Shown here piece by piece: positions 47,418 through 57,277 of a stretch of 64,000 nt of DNA. Within the stretch, counting starts at the first letter, position 1; every line of letters starts with the position of its first letter. The position numbers and the translations under genes were made by a program. Origin of the DNA: Skermanella stibiiresistens SB22 (lineage in GTDB: Bacteria; Pseudomonadota; Alphaproteobacteria; Azospirillales; Azospirillaceae). The notes under the pieces are model-generated. The model worked only from the letters and a program-made list of their open reading frames with translations. It searched no databases and was not told the DNA's origin. The stretch covers positions 186,001-250,000 of the forward strand of contig NZ_AVFL01000009.1 of the NCBI RefSeq assembly GCF_000576635.1, in the 5' to 3' direction.

Positions 47418-47460
47418 TCCGGCGCCGGTTTTCCGGCACGCGGTAACGATCTCGGCAAAA

Positions 47461-47496
47461 CGAAAGGCCGCCCTCCGGGGCGGCCTTTCGTGTTTT
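47461..47496 (+). terminator. terminator of rpmG
   Basis: CGAAAGGCCGCC-ctccgg-GGCGGCCTTTCG, a perfect 12-bp stem, followed by TGTTTT; 43 bases after the rpmG stop. Confidence 0.93.
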
Positions 47497-47564
47497 GGCT
47501 TCTCTCGATTTGGGCGGCTGGTCGAGAGATCGGCGGAGGACCCTGTCCCCCGCCCCCGCACCGA

Positions 47565-48956
47565 CTATTGGACCTCGACCGGATCGTCGGCGGCGACCGT
47601 CTTGTTTCGGCCGGATCGCTTGGCGCGGTACAGCGCGTCGTCGGCCCGCTTGAGCATGCCCTCGGCCGTGTCGGTGGAGCCGTTGACGACCGAGATGCCG
47701 ATGCTGATCGTCACGGTGATCTCGCCCACGGGGGCCGACACCGCGAAGAAGTCCTCGCCGACCCGGCGGCGCAAGCGTTCCGCCACCGCGACCGCCGAAT
47801 CACGGTCCGTGTCGGGCATCACGACGATGAACTCCTCGCCGCCATAGCGCGCCACCAAATCGAAGTTTCGCAGGTTTCGGTTGGCGCGGACCGCGACCTC
47901 CTTCAGCACCTCGTCGCCGACGCCATGACCATAGGTGTCGTTGACGGTTTTGAAGTGGTCGATGTCGAACATCAGGATCGCGACCGGCTTCTGGCTCTCC
48001 CAACTCCGTTCCATCAATCGTGGCAGATGCGCGTTGACGTAGCGGCGGTTGAACACGCCGGTGAGGCTGTCGGTCAGGGCCATGGACAGGCTCTGCTCGT
48101 AGTTGTGCCGCAGTTTCTCGTGGTAGCGCTTGCGGCGCACCTGGGTGCGGACACGGGCGAGCAGTTCGTTCCGGTCGATCGGCTTCAGCAGATAGTCGTT
48201 GGCGCCCAGTTCCAGGCCTTTGGCGACCCGGCTGAGGTCGCCCTCGTCCGCCACCAGCAGAATGGGCGCTTGACGGGTGCGCTCGTGGCTGCGGAGCAGC
48301 GAGCAGAGCCGCAACGCGTCCTCGTTCAGCAGCGTCAAGCTGACGATGATCAGTTCGAAGTCCTCGGACAAGCCGAGGTCCAGCGCCTTGGCGGAAGTGT
48401 CGGCCGAGACGACGCTGTCGGTGTCGCGCCGCAAGGTCTCGGTGATCTTCTCCAGGTCGATCGGGCTGTCCTCGACCACCAGCACGCGGGCCTCCGACGC
48501 CGTCTCGTTCTTGACTGTCAGCGTCTGATCCAGGATGCCGAACTGGCCCGAGGTGGATTCGCGGAGTCGCCACTCGTCCATCATCATCTTGAGACGGACC
48601 AGCGACCGGACACGCGCGAACAGGGCGATATCGTTGACCGGCTTGGTCAGGAAGTCGTCGGCACCGGCCTCCAATCCGCGCACCCGGTCGGACGCGTCGG
48701 ACAGGGCCGTAATCATGACGACCGGGATATGCATGGTGGTGGGGTCGGATCGAATGCGCTCGCACACCTCGAATCCGTCCATGCCAGGCATCATGACATC
48801 CAGGAGGACAATGTCCGGCGCTTCCTTCTTGATTCGCTCGAGAGCCTCCGGCCCGTTGAAGGCCGTGATGACTTCGAAATATTCACGGGTGAGTTTCGCC
48901 GCCAGCAACTTTACGTTGGGCAGGACGTCGTCAACTACGAGAACGCGCGCCGACAT
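47565..48956 (-). CDS. pleD: PleD-type diguanylate cyclase (REC-REC-GGDEF)
   Basis: 463 residues. The first receiver is complete (VLVVDDVLPN, LLDVMMPGMDG with the phospho-Asp, FLTKPV). The second is degenerate at the phospho-site (ELIIVSLTLL), as in PleD. The GGDEF domain has RYGGEEFIVVMP preceded five residues earlier by RNFD, an RxxD allosteric c-di-GMP inhibition site. PleD makes c-di-GMP and helps asymmetric division. It lies 37 bases downstream of divK, as in Caulobacter. Confidence 0.96.
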   Translation of the reverse strand: MSARVLVVDDVLPNVKLLAAKLTREYFEVITAFNGPEALERIKKEAPDIVLLDVMMPGMDGFEVCERIRSDPTTMHIPVVMITALSDASDRVRGLEAGADDFLTKPVNDIALFARVRSLVRLKMMMDEWRLRESTSGQFGILDQTLTVKNETASEARVLVVEDSPIDLEKITETLRRDTDSVVSADTSAKALDLGLSEDFELIIVSLTLLNEDALRLCSLLRSHERTRQAPILLVADEGDLSRVAKGLELGANDYLLKPIDRNELLARVRTQVRRKRYHEKLRHNYEQSLSMALTDSLTGVFNRRYVNAHLPRLMERSWESQKPVAILMFDIDHFKTVNDTYGHGVGDEVLKEVAVRANRNLRNFDLVARYGGEEFIVVMPDTDRDSAVAVAERLRRRVGEDFFAVSAPVGEITVTISIGISVVNGSTDTAEGMLKRADDALYRAKRSGRNKTVAADDPVEVQ

Positions 48957-48993
48957 GGCCCCTCAGTTTCCGGCCGCTTCCATGAGAGCCCCG

Positions 48994-49407
48994 TCAGCTC
49001 AGGAAGCGTTGAACGGTTTCGAGAAATTTAGCGACGGAGATCGGCTTCGCGATGTAGTCCTCGCAACCCCCTTCGCGAATCTTCTCCTCATCACCCTTCA
49101 TGGCGAACGCGGTGACCGCGATGATGGGAATCGCCTTCAGGTCGTCGTCTTCCTTGATCCATTTGGTCACTTCCAGACCCGACACCTCGGGAAGCTGGAT
49201 GTCCATCAGGATCAGGTCCGGACGGTGCAGACGCGCCAGCTTGAGCGCCTCCATGCCATCCTTGGTCTGCAACGTGTCATAGCCGTGGGCTTCGAGCAGG
49301 TCATGAAACAGCTTCATGTTCAGTTCGTTGTCTTCCACGATCAGTACCCGCTTGGCACCCTCCGGGTCGGTGGACTTGACTTGGCCCCAAGCTTGATCGG
49401 CGGACAT
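48994..49407 (-). CDS. divK: DivK cell-cycle response regulator
   Basis: 137 residues, start at the ATG at 49407 with GGAG upstream. The core is near-identical in style to Caulobacter Div[41 protein letters not shown] (phospho-Asp) and [20 protein letters not shown]. There is an extra N-terminal tail of about 20 residues. DivK relays phosphate with DivJ/PleC and controls CtrA. It precedes pleD in an operon. Confidence 0.96.
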   Translation of the reverse strand: MSADQAWGQVKSTDPEGAKRVLIVEDNELNMKLFHDLLEAHGYDTLQTKDGMEALKLARLHRPDLILMDIQLPEVSGLEVTKWIKEDDDLKAIPIIAVTAFAMKGDEEKIREGGCEDYIAKPISVAKFLETVQRFLS

Positions 49408-49513
49408 TATAGCTCTCCATGACCTCGTACAACCGGCTGGGCGACAGCCTTTTACCGGAAGTGCCAAGTGTGCCGTTGACCGCACACCCCCACCTACTTC
49501 TAGGAGGCGAAGG

Positions 49514-49528
49514 TTAAGGTGTGGTTAC
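49514..49528 (-). promoter_or_regulatory. CtrA-box-like sequence upstream of divK
   Basis: TTAA-GGTGTGG-TTAC, one base from the CtrA motif TTAA-N7-TTAA, 107 bases upstream of the divK start. CtrA is known to control divK in Caulobacter. The rest of the 330-base gap before dinB (49,408-49,737) shows nothing else I recognise; I saw no GTTC-N7-GTTC LexA site there. Confidence 0.4.
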
Positions 49529-49737
49529 CGTGTTGCGGCCGTAAGGATTTAGGGTACACGAAACAGACAATCCGAATGGATGTTTTGCGATGGATACGGA
49601 CAACGAGGGAACCGGCGTGACATGATCGGCCATCCGGAACCGGCGGCAACCTTACACGGCTCCCCGCCGCGCGTCCATGAACTGTGGCGATCCCGCGGCG
49701 AAGCGGAGCCGCGCCGACGGACGATCACGGGCGTTTG

Positions 49738-51120
49738 ATGGAATTCGACACGAGGGGCGCCGACCGCCCGACCGATCAGGGGCCGGAGCTTTCCGGCCTG
49801 TGCCGCGACTGCGGGGCGGCCGTGCCGGCCAAGGCCGCGCGCTGCCCAGCCTGCTCATCCCGGCGCCTCACGCGCCACGCCGAACTGAACACGCTGTCGA
49901 TCGCCCATATCGACTGCGACGCGTTCTATGCCAGCGTCGAGAAGCGTGACAATCCCCAGTTGGCGGATCTGCCGGTGATCGTCGGCGGCGGCCAGCGGGG
50001 CGTCGTATCGGCCTGCTGCTACGTGGCGAGGCTCTATGGCGTGCGCTCCGCGATGCCGATGTTCAAGGCCTTGTCGCTGTGCCCCCACGCGGTCGTGCTG
50101 CCACCCAACATGAGGAAGTATCAGACGGTTGGCCGCGAGGTCCGGGCCATGATGCTGGAGCTGACTCCCCTGGTGCAGCCGCTGTCGATCGACGAGGCGT
50201 TCCTGGACCTGACCGGCACCGAACGGCTGCACGGTGGCAGCCCGGCGCGCTCCCTCATCCTGCTGGTGCGGCGGCTGGAGACGGAGATCGGCATCACCGC
50301 CTCGATCGGCCTCAGCTACAACAAGTTCCTGGCGAAGGTGGCGAGCGACCTGGACAAGCCACGCGGCTTCAAGGCGATTGGCCGCGCCGAGGCCTTGGAC
50401 TTCCTGGCATCCCAGCCGGTCGGGCTGATCTGGGGCGTCGGCGACGCGCTGCGGCGGAAGCTGGAGCAGGACGGCATCTCGACCATCGCCGACCTCCGCG
50501 AGCGCGATGAACACCACCTGATGAAGCGATACGGCGTGATGGGGCGCCGGCTGTTCCGCTTCGCGCGTGGCGAGGATCTCCGGACGGTAGATCCGAACGA
50601 GGAGACCAAGAGCGTCTCGGCGGAGACAACATTCCGGAAAGACATCGCCAACCTCGACGATCTGAAGAGCAGGCTATGGCCGCTGTGCGAAACCGTGGCG
50701 CGCCGCCTGAAGGCGCAGGGGCTGGTGGGCGGCTCCGTCACGCTGAAGCTGAAGACCGGGGATTTCCGCCTGGTGACGCGGAGCCGTAAGATGGGATCGC
50801 CCACCCAGATGGCGGATCCCATCTTCCATACCGCCCTGCCCCTGCTGGAACGGGAGGCGACCGGCACGCTGTTCCGGCTGATCGGGGTCGGCTGCGCGGA
50901 CTTGACGGAATCCGACCGCGCCGATCCGCCGGACCTGCTCCACCCAAACCTGCCCGACCCGGAGCGAACGCGCCGCGATCAGGTGGAGCGGACGATGGAC
51001 ACGATCCGCGATCGCTTGGGCGAGACGGCGGTGGTCAAGGGACGCGGCTGGAGCGGTTCGGCGGCCCCCCAGCTTCCCGGCCTGCCGCCACCGGCGCCGA
51101 GGCGACGGAAACGCCGCTGA
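49738..51120 (+). CDS. dinB: DNA polymerase IV with N-terminal zinc ribbon
   Basis: 460 residues from the ATG at 49738. Active Y-family residues are present: [12 protein letters not shown] (Asp59) and [12 protein letters not shown]. The first 45 residues carry a zinc ribbon ([18 protein letters not shown], Cys22, 25, 36, 39) not found in standard Pol IV. The C-terminal tail has a QLPGLPP beta-clamp-like motif. It bypasses damaged bases. No LexA box seen. Confidence 0.93.
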   Translation: MEFDTRGADRPTDQGPELSGLCRDCGAAVPAKAARCPACSSRRLTRHAELNTLSIAHIDCDAFYASVEKRDNPQLADLPVIVGGGQRGVVSACCYVARLYGVRSAMPMFKALSLCPHAVVLPPNMRKYQTVGREVRAMMLELTPLVQPLSIDEAFLDLTGTERLHGGSPARSLILLVRRLETEIGITASIGLSYNKFLAKVASDLDKPRGFKAIGRAEALDFLASQPVGLIWGVGDALRRKLEQDGISTIADLRERDEHHLMKRYGVMGRRLFRFARGEDLRTVDPNEETKSVSAETTFRKDIANLDDLKSRLWPLCETVARRLKAQGLVGGSVTLKLKTGDFRLVTRSRKMGSPTQMADPIFHTALPLLEREATGTLFRLIGVGCADLTESDRADPPDLLHPNLPDPERTRRDQVERTMDTIRDRLGETAVVKGRGWSGSAAPQLPGLPPPAPRRRKRR

Positions 51121-51136
51121 CCCGCCGGTGCTGGCG

Positions 51137-51970
51137 TCAGCAGCGCGGCCGGGGAAGCGACTCGATCTGTTCCAGCACGGCGGCTACGGTGAAGTCGCCG
51201 TAATCGATCAGCATCGACTGCGCGACGCCATTCTCCAGCAGTTGGAGGCCCATCTCGTATTCCGGAGCGGCGTCGTCGCTCGCCAACGGGAAGAACGCCA
51301 TCCGGACCGGCCAGATCTTGCCGTGGAACAGCCTGGAATCGAACCGCTTGTCCTGGGCCAGATCCTTCCGCAGCCCCATCACCGTGTTGATCTCGGTGGC
51401 GCCCTCGGTGTCCGAGCCGTCGAAGACGGTGGTGCCGAACACCTTGTCGCCATCGGCGGCGTGCCTCAGCAACTGGATGGTGTGCATGCTGGGGAACAGG
51501 GTCCCACCCGGCAATTCGATCTCCTGCTCCTCCGGCTTGACGTAGCGCGCGACACCGGGGCGGTCGGCGTGGGCCTCGGCGGTACCCCGAAGCTCCTCGT
51601 CCAGTTCGCCGTTGACCAGCTTCCTCACGTTGAACCGGTAGGTCTGACCGTCCTTGGCCTCCCACGTGGCGTAATTGGTCGACATGTCGACCTGCTCGCC
51701 CTCGGAATACTGGAAGCGCAGTTGGAACCGCTGCTCGATGGTCCAGCCGTCGCAGGCGTCGGCCCACTCGAACATCATCTGCCCGCGCACGTCCGAAACG
51801 GTGCTGTTGTTGCGCGACGAGGCCAGCGACATCTTGTAGATCGCCCGGTGCGGAGCGATTTCGACGGCGGCTTGGGCGGGCGATGCCGAAGGCAGGCAAG
51901 TCATGAGGCCGAGCGCCGTCAACAAGGCGGCGCGGGCGACGGGACGAAAATCTTTCAAGGCAACGACCAC
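51137..51970 (-). CDS. eipB: EipB-family cell-envelope protein (DUF1849)
   Basis: 277 residues, GTG start, cleaved signal peptide (about 35 residues, ending SPAQAAVE). The DUF1849 core is clear: APHRAIYKMSLASSRNNS, DVRGQMMFEWADACDGW and TYRFNVRKLVNG. Cys73 and the final Cys277 correspond to the conserved disulfide known in Brucella EipB, a periplasmic beta-spiral protein needed for envelope integrity. Divergent from the dehydrogenase gene. Confidence 0.93.
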   Translation of the reverse strand: MVVALKDFRPVARAALLTALGLMTCLPSASPAQAAVEIAPHRAIYKMSLASSRNNSTVSDVRGQMMFEWADACDGWTIEQRFQLRFQYSEGEQVDMSTNYATWEAKDGQTYRFNVRKLVNGELDEELRGTAEAHADRPGVARYVKPEEQEIELPGGTLFPSMHTIQLLRHAADGDKVFGTTVFDGSDTEGATEINTVMGLRKDLAQDKRFDSRLFHGKIWPVRMAFFPLASDDAAPEYEMGLQLLENGVAQSMLIDYGDFTVAAVLEQIESLPRPRC

Positions 51971-52104
51971 AAATTGGTTTACAGCGGTTTACGGCGTGAA
52001 GCTCACGGGTAAGCATAGTAGTTTCGCGCGCGGGAAAAAGCCGAAGCAATCTTTTTTGGCGTTTGCCCCAGAAACAACGAATTCAAGCGCCCAGGAATAT
52101 CCCT

Positions 52105-53085
52105 ATGAACGCCTCCAATGGGACGAGAAAACCTGTCCTGCTCCTGACACGCCGGTATCCGGATGCCGTCATGGCCCGCGCCGCCGGTGATTATGAGATT
52201 ATGACCAACGAGGACGATCACCCCTACGGCGTGGATGAGATGATCCGCTTGGCCCAGGGTGCCGACGCGATGCTGGTCTGCGCCGTCGATCAGGTTCCCG
52301 CCGATCTCATCCGGGGACTCCCCGACTCGGTCAGGATGATCGCCACGTTCTCCGTCGGCACCGACCACATCGATCTGGCCGCCGCCAAGGAGCGCGGCGT
52401 CACCGTGGCGAACACGCCCGGCGTGCTGACCGACGCGACCGCCGACATCGCCTTCCTGCTGCTGCTCGGCGCCGCCCGGCGCGCGGCGGAAGGCGAGCGT
52501 CTGATCCGGGAGCATCGCTGGGACGGCTGGGCTCCGACGCAGCTGGTCGGCGTCCACGTCACCGGCAAGCGTCTCGCGATCCTGGGCATGGGCCGGATCG
52601 GACAGGCCATGGCGCGCCGCGCCCAGGGCTTCGACATGGAGATCCACTATCACAACCGCCGCCGACTGCCGGCCGATCAGGAGGCGGGTGCCATTTACCA
52701 CGCGGACGCGGACGAGATGCTGGGGATCGCGGATTTCCTGTCGATCCACAGCCCGGCCACGCCGGAAACGCGGCACTGGCTGAACGCCGGGCGGATCGCC
52801 CGCCTGCCCGATGGCGCCGTCGTCGTCAACACGGCGCGCGGCACCCTGGTCGACGACGAGGCGCTGATCGCGGCCCTGCGGTCCGGCAAGCTGGCGGCCG
52901 CCGGCCTCGACGTGTTCGAAAACGAGCCCAAGCTCCATCCCGGCTACGCGGGTCTTCCCAACACGTTCCTGCTGCCCCATCTGGGAAGCGCCACCGACCA
53001 GACGCGGGACGCCATGGGCTTCAAGGCGCTCGACAACCTGGACGCCTTCTTCGCCGGCCGGGAGCCGCCGGATCGGGTGGCGTGA
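52105..53085 (+). CDS. D-2-hydroxyacid dehydrogenase (glyoxylate/hydroxypyruvate reductase type)
   Basis: 326 residues from the ATG at 52105 (AGGAA upstream). Catalytic and cofactor motifs: GMGRIGQAMARRA (NAD-binding), VNTARGTLVDDEAL (catalytic Arg), VFENEP (Glu) and LLPHLGSATDQTR (His). Substrate probably glyoxylate or hydroxypyruvate by family; not certain. Confidence 0.92.
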   Translation: MNASNGTRKPVLLLTRRYPDAVMARAAGDYEIMTNEDDHPYGVDEMIRLAQGADAMLVCAVDQVPADLIRGLPDSVRMIATFSVGTDHIDLAAAKERGVTVANTPGVLTDATADIAFLLLLGAARRAAEGERLIREHRWDGWAPTQLVGVHVTGKRLAILGMGRIGQAMARRAQGFDMEIHYHNRRRLPADQEAGAIYHADADEMLGIADFLSIHSPATPETRHWLNAGRIARLPDGAVVVNTARGTLVDDEALIAALRSGKLAAAGLDVFENEPKLHPGYAGLPNTFLLPHLGSATDQTRDAMGFKALDNLDAFFAGREPPDRVA

Positions 53086-53199
53086 CTTGCGCGCGGACGC
53101 CCGCCGCTATACCACCTATGCGCGGCGGCGCGGCGTTCGCTCTGGGGCGGCGTCGGGGGCGGCGTTGGGCGGAACCAGACCTCGAAAAGCGATTGACCC

Positions 53200-54474
53200 A
53201 TGTTGAACCTCATAGGGCGGGCCGGCGGACAGATCTCGACATGGTGGCGGGACGTCTATGACACCGTCCTGAACCCCAAGCCCGACGCCAAGGCCGATAC
53301 GCGCATCGCCGAGGAGGCGCGGGCCCGGGCGCCGGTGATCTGGCTGCTCGGGATGGTTGGCTCGGGCAAGAGCTCGATCATCCGCACGCTGACCGGCAGC
53401 GGCGACGCCGAGGTGGGCACCGGCTATCGGCCCTGCACCGCGACGGCGCGGATCTATGAATTCCCGGCCGAGGCGCCGGTCGTCCGCTTCCTCGACACGC
53501 GCGGCTTGGGCGAGGTCGCCTATGATCCGGCCGAGGACTTGGCGCTCTGCGAGGAGCGGGCGCATTTGGTGCTGGCCGTGGTCCGGGCTTCGGGACCCGT
53601 GCCGGCCCCGATCCTGGAGGCGCTGACCCAGGTGCGCCGGCGCCACCCGGACTGGCCGGTGGTGGTGGCCCAGACCACCCTGCACGACGCCTACCCGGGG
53701 CCGGGAATGCCGGTCCACCCCCTGCCCTATCCGTTCGGCGACGGGACCGCGGCCAGCGGCGTCGCGGCGCTGGACCGGTCCCTGGCGGCGCAGCGGGCCA
53801 GCTTCGCCAAGTTGCCGGGCACCGGGGCGGTCCGGTTCGCGCCGATCGACTTCACCCCCGATGAGGACGGGCTGGCACCGGCCGATTATGGCATCGAAGC
53901 GCTTTGGGCGGCGCTGGAGGCCGGTTCCGCCGACGGCGTGGTGTCGATGATGCGGCACAGCCTGCGCGAGTCCGAGAAGCCAGGCGCCGGCCGCGCGGCG
54001 TCCCATGTCTGGGGCTACGCGGCGGCGGCCGGGGCGATCGACACGCTGCCGGTCGCGGGCGTGATCGGCGTTCCCGTCGTCCAGGGCAAGATGCTGCACA
54101 GCTTGGCCGGAATGCTCGGCGTCTCCTGGACTCGCGCCACCCTGGTGGAGTTCTCCGGCTGCCTGGGGGCCGGCGCGCTGCTGAGGTTCGGCGCCCAGTT
54201 CGGGGTCAGGCAGCTGGTCAAGCTGGTGCCGGGCTATGGCACGGTGATCGGCGGCGCCGCGGCGGGAGCCGCCAGCTTCGCCACCACCTATGGGCTGGGA
54301 CACGCGGCCATCCTGTACCTGACCGCGCGGCGGTCGGGCTCGCGCTTCGACGCCGAGGCGGTGGCGGAGGAGTTCCGCCGGGCAATGGCCGAGGCGACGG
54401 GTGTCGCCAAGGCCAGCCGGATGTTTTCCCCCAGCAAGGATGGCGCTTCTCGGGACGAGAAGGACAAGCCATGA
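53200..54474 (+). CDS. GTPase with C-terminal DUF697 (YcjF-like)
   Basis: 424 residues. G1 P-loop GMVGSGKSS (Lys57), G3 DTRGLGE; the usual NKxD is not evident (QTTLHDAY). C-terminal half is hydrophobic DUF697 (TLPVAGVIGVPVVQ, FGAQFGVRQLVKLVPGYG), a membrane-associated region as in YcjF. It overlaps the next GTPase gene by four bases (ATGA). Role unknown. Confidence 0.87.
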   Translation: MLNLIGRAGGQISTWWRDVYDTVLNPKPDAKADTRIAEEARARAPVIWLLGMVGSGKSSIIRTLTGSGDAEVGTGYRPCTATARIYEFPAEAPVVRFLDTRGLGEVAYDPAEDLALCEERAHLVLAVVRASGPVPAPILEALTQVRRRHPDWPVVVAQTTLHDAYPGPGMPVHPLPYPFGDGTAASGVAALDRSLAAQRASFAKLPGTGAVRFAPIDFTPDEDGLAPADYGIEALWAALEAGSADGVVSMMRHSLRESEKPGAGRAASHVWGYAAAAGAIDTLPVAGVIGVPVVQGKMLHSLAGMLGVSWTRATLVEFSGCLGAGALLRFGAQFGVRQLVKLVPGYGTVIGGAAAGAASFATTYGLGHAAILYLTARRSGSRFDAEAVAEEFRRAMAEATGVAKASRMFSPSKDGASRDEKDKP

Positions 54475-56042
54475 GGCGGCTGATCGGCGACAGGGGATCC
54501 TGGTGGCTGGCCGCCTTCGCGGCGGCGACCCTGCCCTTCCTGGTGCTGCTTCCCCTGGGCTTCGTCTGGCTGTGGGAGCGGCAAGGCTTCGTTTATTGGT
54601 TCCTGGCTACCGCCGTCTGCTTCCTGGCCGCTGGCTTGCTGTTTCGGCGGGCGAACAAGCCCGTTAGTCCGCGCGTGACCCCCAAGGCCGACGCGGACGG
54701 AGATTCGGCCCCGGGTCCGGAGACGGAACCCGATGCCGGCTGGACGCCCAACGACAAGATCGCGTGGCAGAAGGTGCGGGGCTTCGCCGCCCAGACCTCC
54801 GGCCGCATGCTGATCGACCAGCGCTCCCTGCTCGCCACCGGCCGCGCCGTGATCGAGGAGGTGGCGCGGCATTACCATCCCGAACGGACCGATCCGCTCT
54901 GGCATTTCACGCTGCCGGAGGCGCTGCTGCTGACCGAACGGATCAGCCACCGGATCAGGGCACTGACGATCGCGGCGGTGCCGGGGTCCCGCTCGGTCCG
55001 GATCGGCGACGTGCTTCGGCTCTACCGAGCCAAGCGGACGGTGGAGAGCGTGGCGCAGAGCGCCAATGGACCATGGCGCGCCATCCGGATGGTGATCAAT
55101 CCGGTGCAGTCGGTGGCCGCGGAAATCAGCCGCGGGTTCCAGGGTTTCGCGACCGAGGGTCTGTCATCGCTGATGCTGGACAGGATGGCGCGGATCGTGG
55201 TCGAAGAGATCGGCCGCGAGGCGATCAACCTCTACAGTGGCCGCTTGCGGGCGCATACCGCCGAGCTGGCCGATCTCGATCCGGCGGCGGTGGCGCGTTC
55301 GGCGGCACCGATCGTACCGTTGCGCATTCTGGTCGCGGGCAAGGTCAACGCCGGGAAATCCAGCTTGGTCAACGCGTTGTGCGGCGACGTCGTGGCGGCG
55401 GTCGATGTGCTGGCGGCGACCGGACAGCCGACCAGCCACTCGATCCGGGGCGCCGACGACAGGCCGGCGCTGGAACTGATCGACTGCGCCGGGCTGGAGC
55501 ACGAGACCGCCATACCGAAGCTGGTCGCCTTGGCGGAAGCCTGCGACCTGATCCTGTGGGTGGCGCCGGCGAACGACGGCGCCCGCGACCTGGACCGGCG
55601 CCTGCTGGACGCGGTGCGCGGCCACTTCGCCGCCCGGCCCAGCTTCCGGGCACCGCCGATCGTCGTCGTGATGTCGCATATCGACCGGCTGAGGCCGTTC
55701 AACGAATGGTCACCACCCTATGACGTGGCGACGCCGACGAGCCGTAAGGAGGAAACCATCCGGGCGGCCCTGGACGCCGTGGCGGAAGCCTTGGGAGTGG
55801 CGGCCACCGATATCGTGCCGGCCCGGCTCGACGCGGGAGCCCTCTATAACGTGGACGCGATCTGGACCGCCGTGCTCGCCCGGGTGCCGGACGCTCGACA
55901 GAGCCAGTTGATCCGCCTGCTCCGGCTGGCCGGTTCCTCCGGCGGGGTGGCCGGCGTCGCCCGGCAGATCGTCACCGGCGGCCGCCTGCTGTCCGGTCTG
56001 GTGACCGAAGGGATCATCACGCCCGGCAAGCGCGGCGGTTAA
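54471..56042 (+). CDS. membrane-anchored GTPase
   Basis: 524 residues. Two N-terminal transmembrane helices (about 12-32 and 41-58), then a linker of low complexity, then a GTPase domain from about 285: P-loop VAGKVNAGKSSLVNAL, G3 DCAGLEHE, and MSHID in place of NKxD. Start overlaps the preceding GTPase stop, so they form one operon, probably one complex at the inner membrane (inference). Family resembles YcjX/YcjF-associated and 50S-binding GTPases. Confidence 0.85.
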   Translation: MRRLIGDRGSWWLAAFAAATLPFLVLLPLGFVWLWERQGFVYWFLATAVCFLAAGLLFRRANKPVSPRVTPKADADGDSAPGPETEPDAGWTPNDKIAWQKVRGFAAQTSGRMLIDQRSLLATGRAVIEEVARHYHPERTDPLWHFTLPEALLLTERISHRIRALTIAAVPGSRSVRIGDVLRLYRAKRTVESVAQSANGPWRAIRMVINPVQSVAAEISRGFQGFATEGLSSLMLDRMARIVVEEIGREAINLYSGRLRAHTAELADLDPAAVARSAAPIVPLRILVAGKVNAGKSSLVNALCGDVVAAVDVLAATGQPTSHSIRGADDRPALELIDCAGLEHETAIPKLVALAEACDLILWVAPANDGARDLDRRLLDAVRGHFAARPSFRAPPIVVVMSHIDRLRPFNEWSPPYDVATPTSRKEETIRAALDAVAEALGVAATDIVPARLDAGALYNVDAIWTAVLARVPDARQSQLIRLLRLAGSSGGVAGVARQIVTGGRLLSGLVTEGIITPGKRGG

Positions 56043-56057
56043 CCGGGTCCGATCGGC

Positions 56058-57203
56058 TCAGCGCCAGTTCTTGAGCCGCCTTGCCGCCTCGGCGATGTCC
56101 TCGGTGGCACCGGCGAAGGAGAAGCGCATGAAGTGGTGCCCACGCTCCCGGTCGAAGTCGACGCCGGGCGTCGCGGCGATCCCGGTTTCGGCCAGCATGC
56201 GGCGGCAGAAGGCTTCGCTGTCGTCGGTCATCGCCGAGATGTCGGCGTAGACGTAGAACGCGCCGTCGGCGGGAGCCAGCCGGTCGAATCCGGCCTTGGG
56301 CAACTCGTCGAGCAGGAGCGCCCGGTTGCGGGCGTAGCGGGCGACGTTGGCGTCCAACTCCTCCGTGCAGTCGAACACGGCGCAGGCGGCGTGTTGCGAC
56401 AGGCTTGGCGGCGAGATGAACAGGTTCTGGCTGAGGCATTCGATCGAGCGGGCCAGATCGTCCGGCACCACCATCCAGCCGAGCCGCCACCCGGTCATGG
56501 AGAAATACTTGGAAAAGCTGTTGATCACCAGGGCCTGATCGGTGACCGTCAGGGCCGAGGTGGCGGCACCCTCGTAGCAGATGCCATGGTAGATCTCGTC
56601 CGACACCAGCCGGATGCCCTTCTCGCCGCAATATGTCGCCAGCCGGCGCAACTCATCGGCCGCCAGCATGGTGCCCGCCGGGTTGGACGGACTGGCGATG
56701 ATCAGTCCCTCGACCGGGTGGCCCAGCGCTTCCAGCAACTCGACCGTCGGCTGGAACCGGGTTTCCGGCCCCGCCGGCATCTCGACCGGAACGACGCCCA
56801 GCGCCATCAGGATGTTGCGATAGGCCGGATAGCTGGGAGCGGCCATCGCCACCCTGTCACCCGGCTCGAACGCCGCCAGGAAGCCCAGCAGGAACCCCGC
56901 CGACGATCCCGTCGTCACCACCACCCGGCGTTCCGGCACCGCCAAGCCGTGGCGGTCGTGGTAGAACTTGGCGATGGCGGCGCGGAGCGGCGGGATGCCG
57001 AGCGCGTCGGTATATCCAAGACGGTCGCCGTCCAAGGCCCGCTTGGCGGCGGCGATCACCGCCGCCGGCGCCCCGGTGGACGGCTGGCCGACCTCCAGGT
57101 GCAAGACCTCGCCGCCGGCGGCTTCCCGTTCCGCGGCGGCGCGCATGACTTCCATGACGATGAACGGGGAGATGGCTCCCCGCTTGGCAATCTTCAGTGA
57201 CAT
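56058..57203 (-). CDS. pyridoxal-phosphate aminotransferase (class I/II)
   Basis: 381 residues, fold type I. PLP Lys in SFSKYFSMTGWRLGW, substrate Arg near FMRFSFA, and VTTGSSAGFLLGFLA and SPSNPAGTML motifs. It resembles the AspC/valine-type aminotransferases; substrate not predictable. Gene order: minus strand, downstream of the GGT-like gene by 74 bases. Confidence 0.93.
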   Translation of the reverse strand: MSLKIAKRGAISPFIVMEVMRAAAEREAAGGEVLHLEVGQPSTGAPAAVIAAAKRALDGDRLGYTDALGIPPLRAAIAKFYHDRHGLAVPERRVVVTTGSSAGFLLGFLAAFEPGDRVAMAAPSYPAYRNILMALGVVPVEMPAGPETRFQPTVELLEALGHPVEGLIIASPSNPAGTMLAADELRRLATYCGEKGIRLVSDEIYHGICYEGAATSALTVTDQALVINSFSKYFSMTGWRLGWMVVPDDLARSIECLSQNLFISPPSLSQHAACAVFDCTEELDANVARYARNRALLLDELPKAGFDRLAPADGAFYVYADISAMTDDSEAFCRRMLAETGIAATPGVDFDRERGHHFMRFSFAGATEDIAEAARRLKNWR

Positions 57204-57241
57204 ACCCTGACCATTCCAGAAACGAAGCGGTGCGCGCTAAC

Positions 57242-57269
57242 CAAACATACTACGGCAAACATACTACGG
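57242..57269. repeat. tandem 14-bp repeat in a small hairpin
   Basis: CAAACATACTACGG occurs twice, head to tail, just past the GGT-like stop. It lies in the loop of a 7-bp inverted repeat (TAACCAA/TTGGTTA), whose arms flank it. Possibly a terminator remnant or slippage duplication. Confidence 0.5.
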
Positions 57270-57277
57270 TAGGTTGG

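Noticed and set aside
49408-49737. LexA box for dinB
   Set aside because: I searched the gap for GTTC-N7-GTTC on both strands and found only single GAAC/GTTC half-sites.
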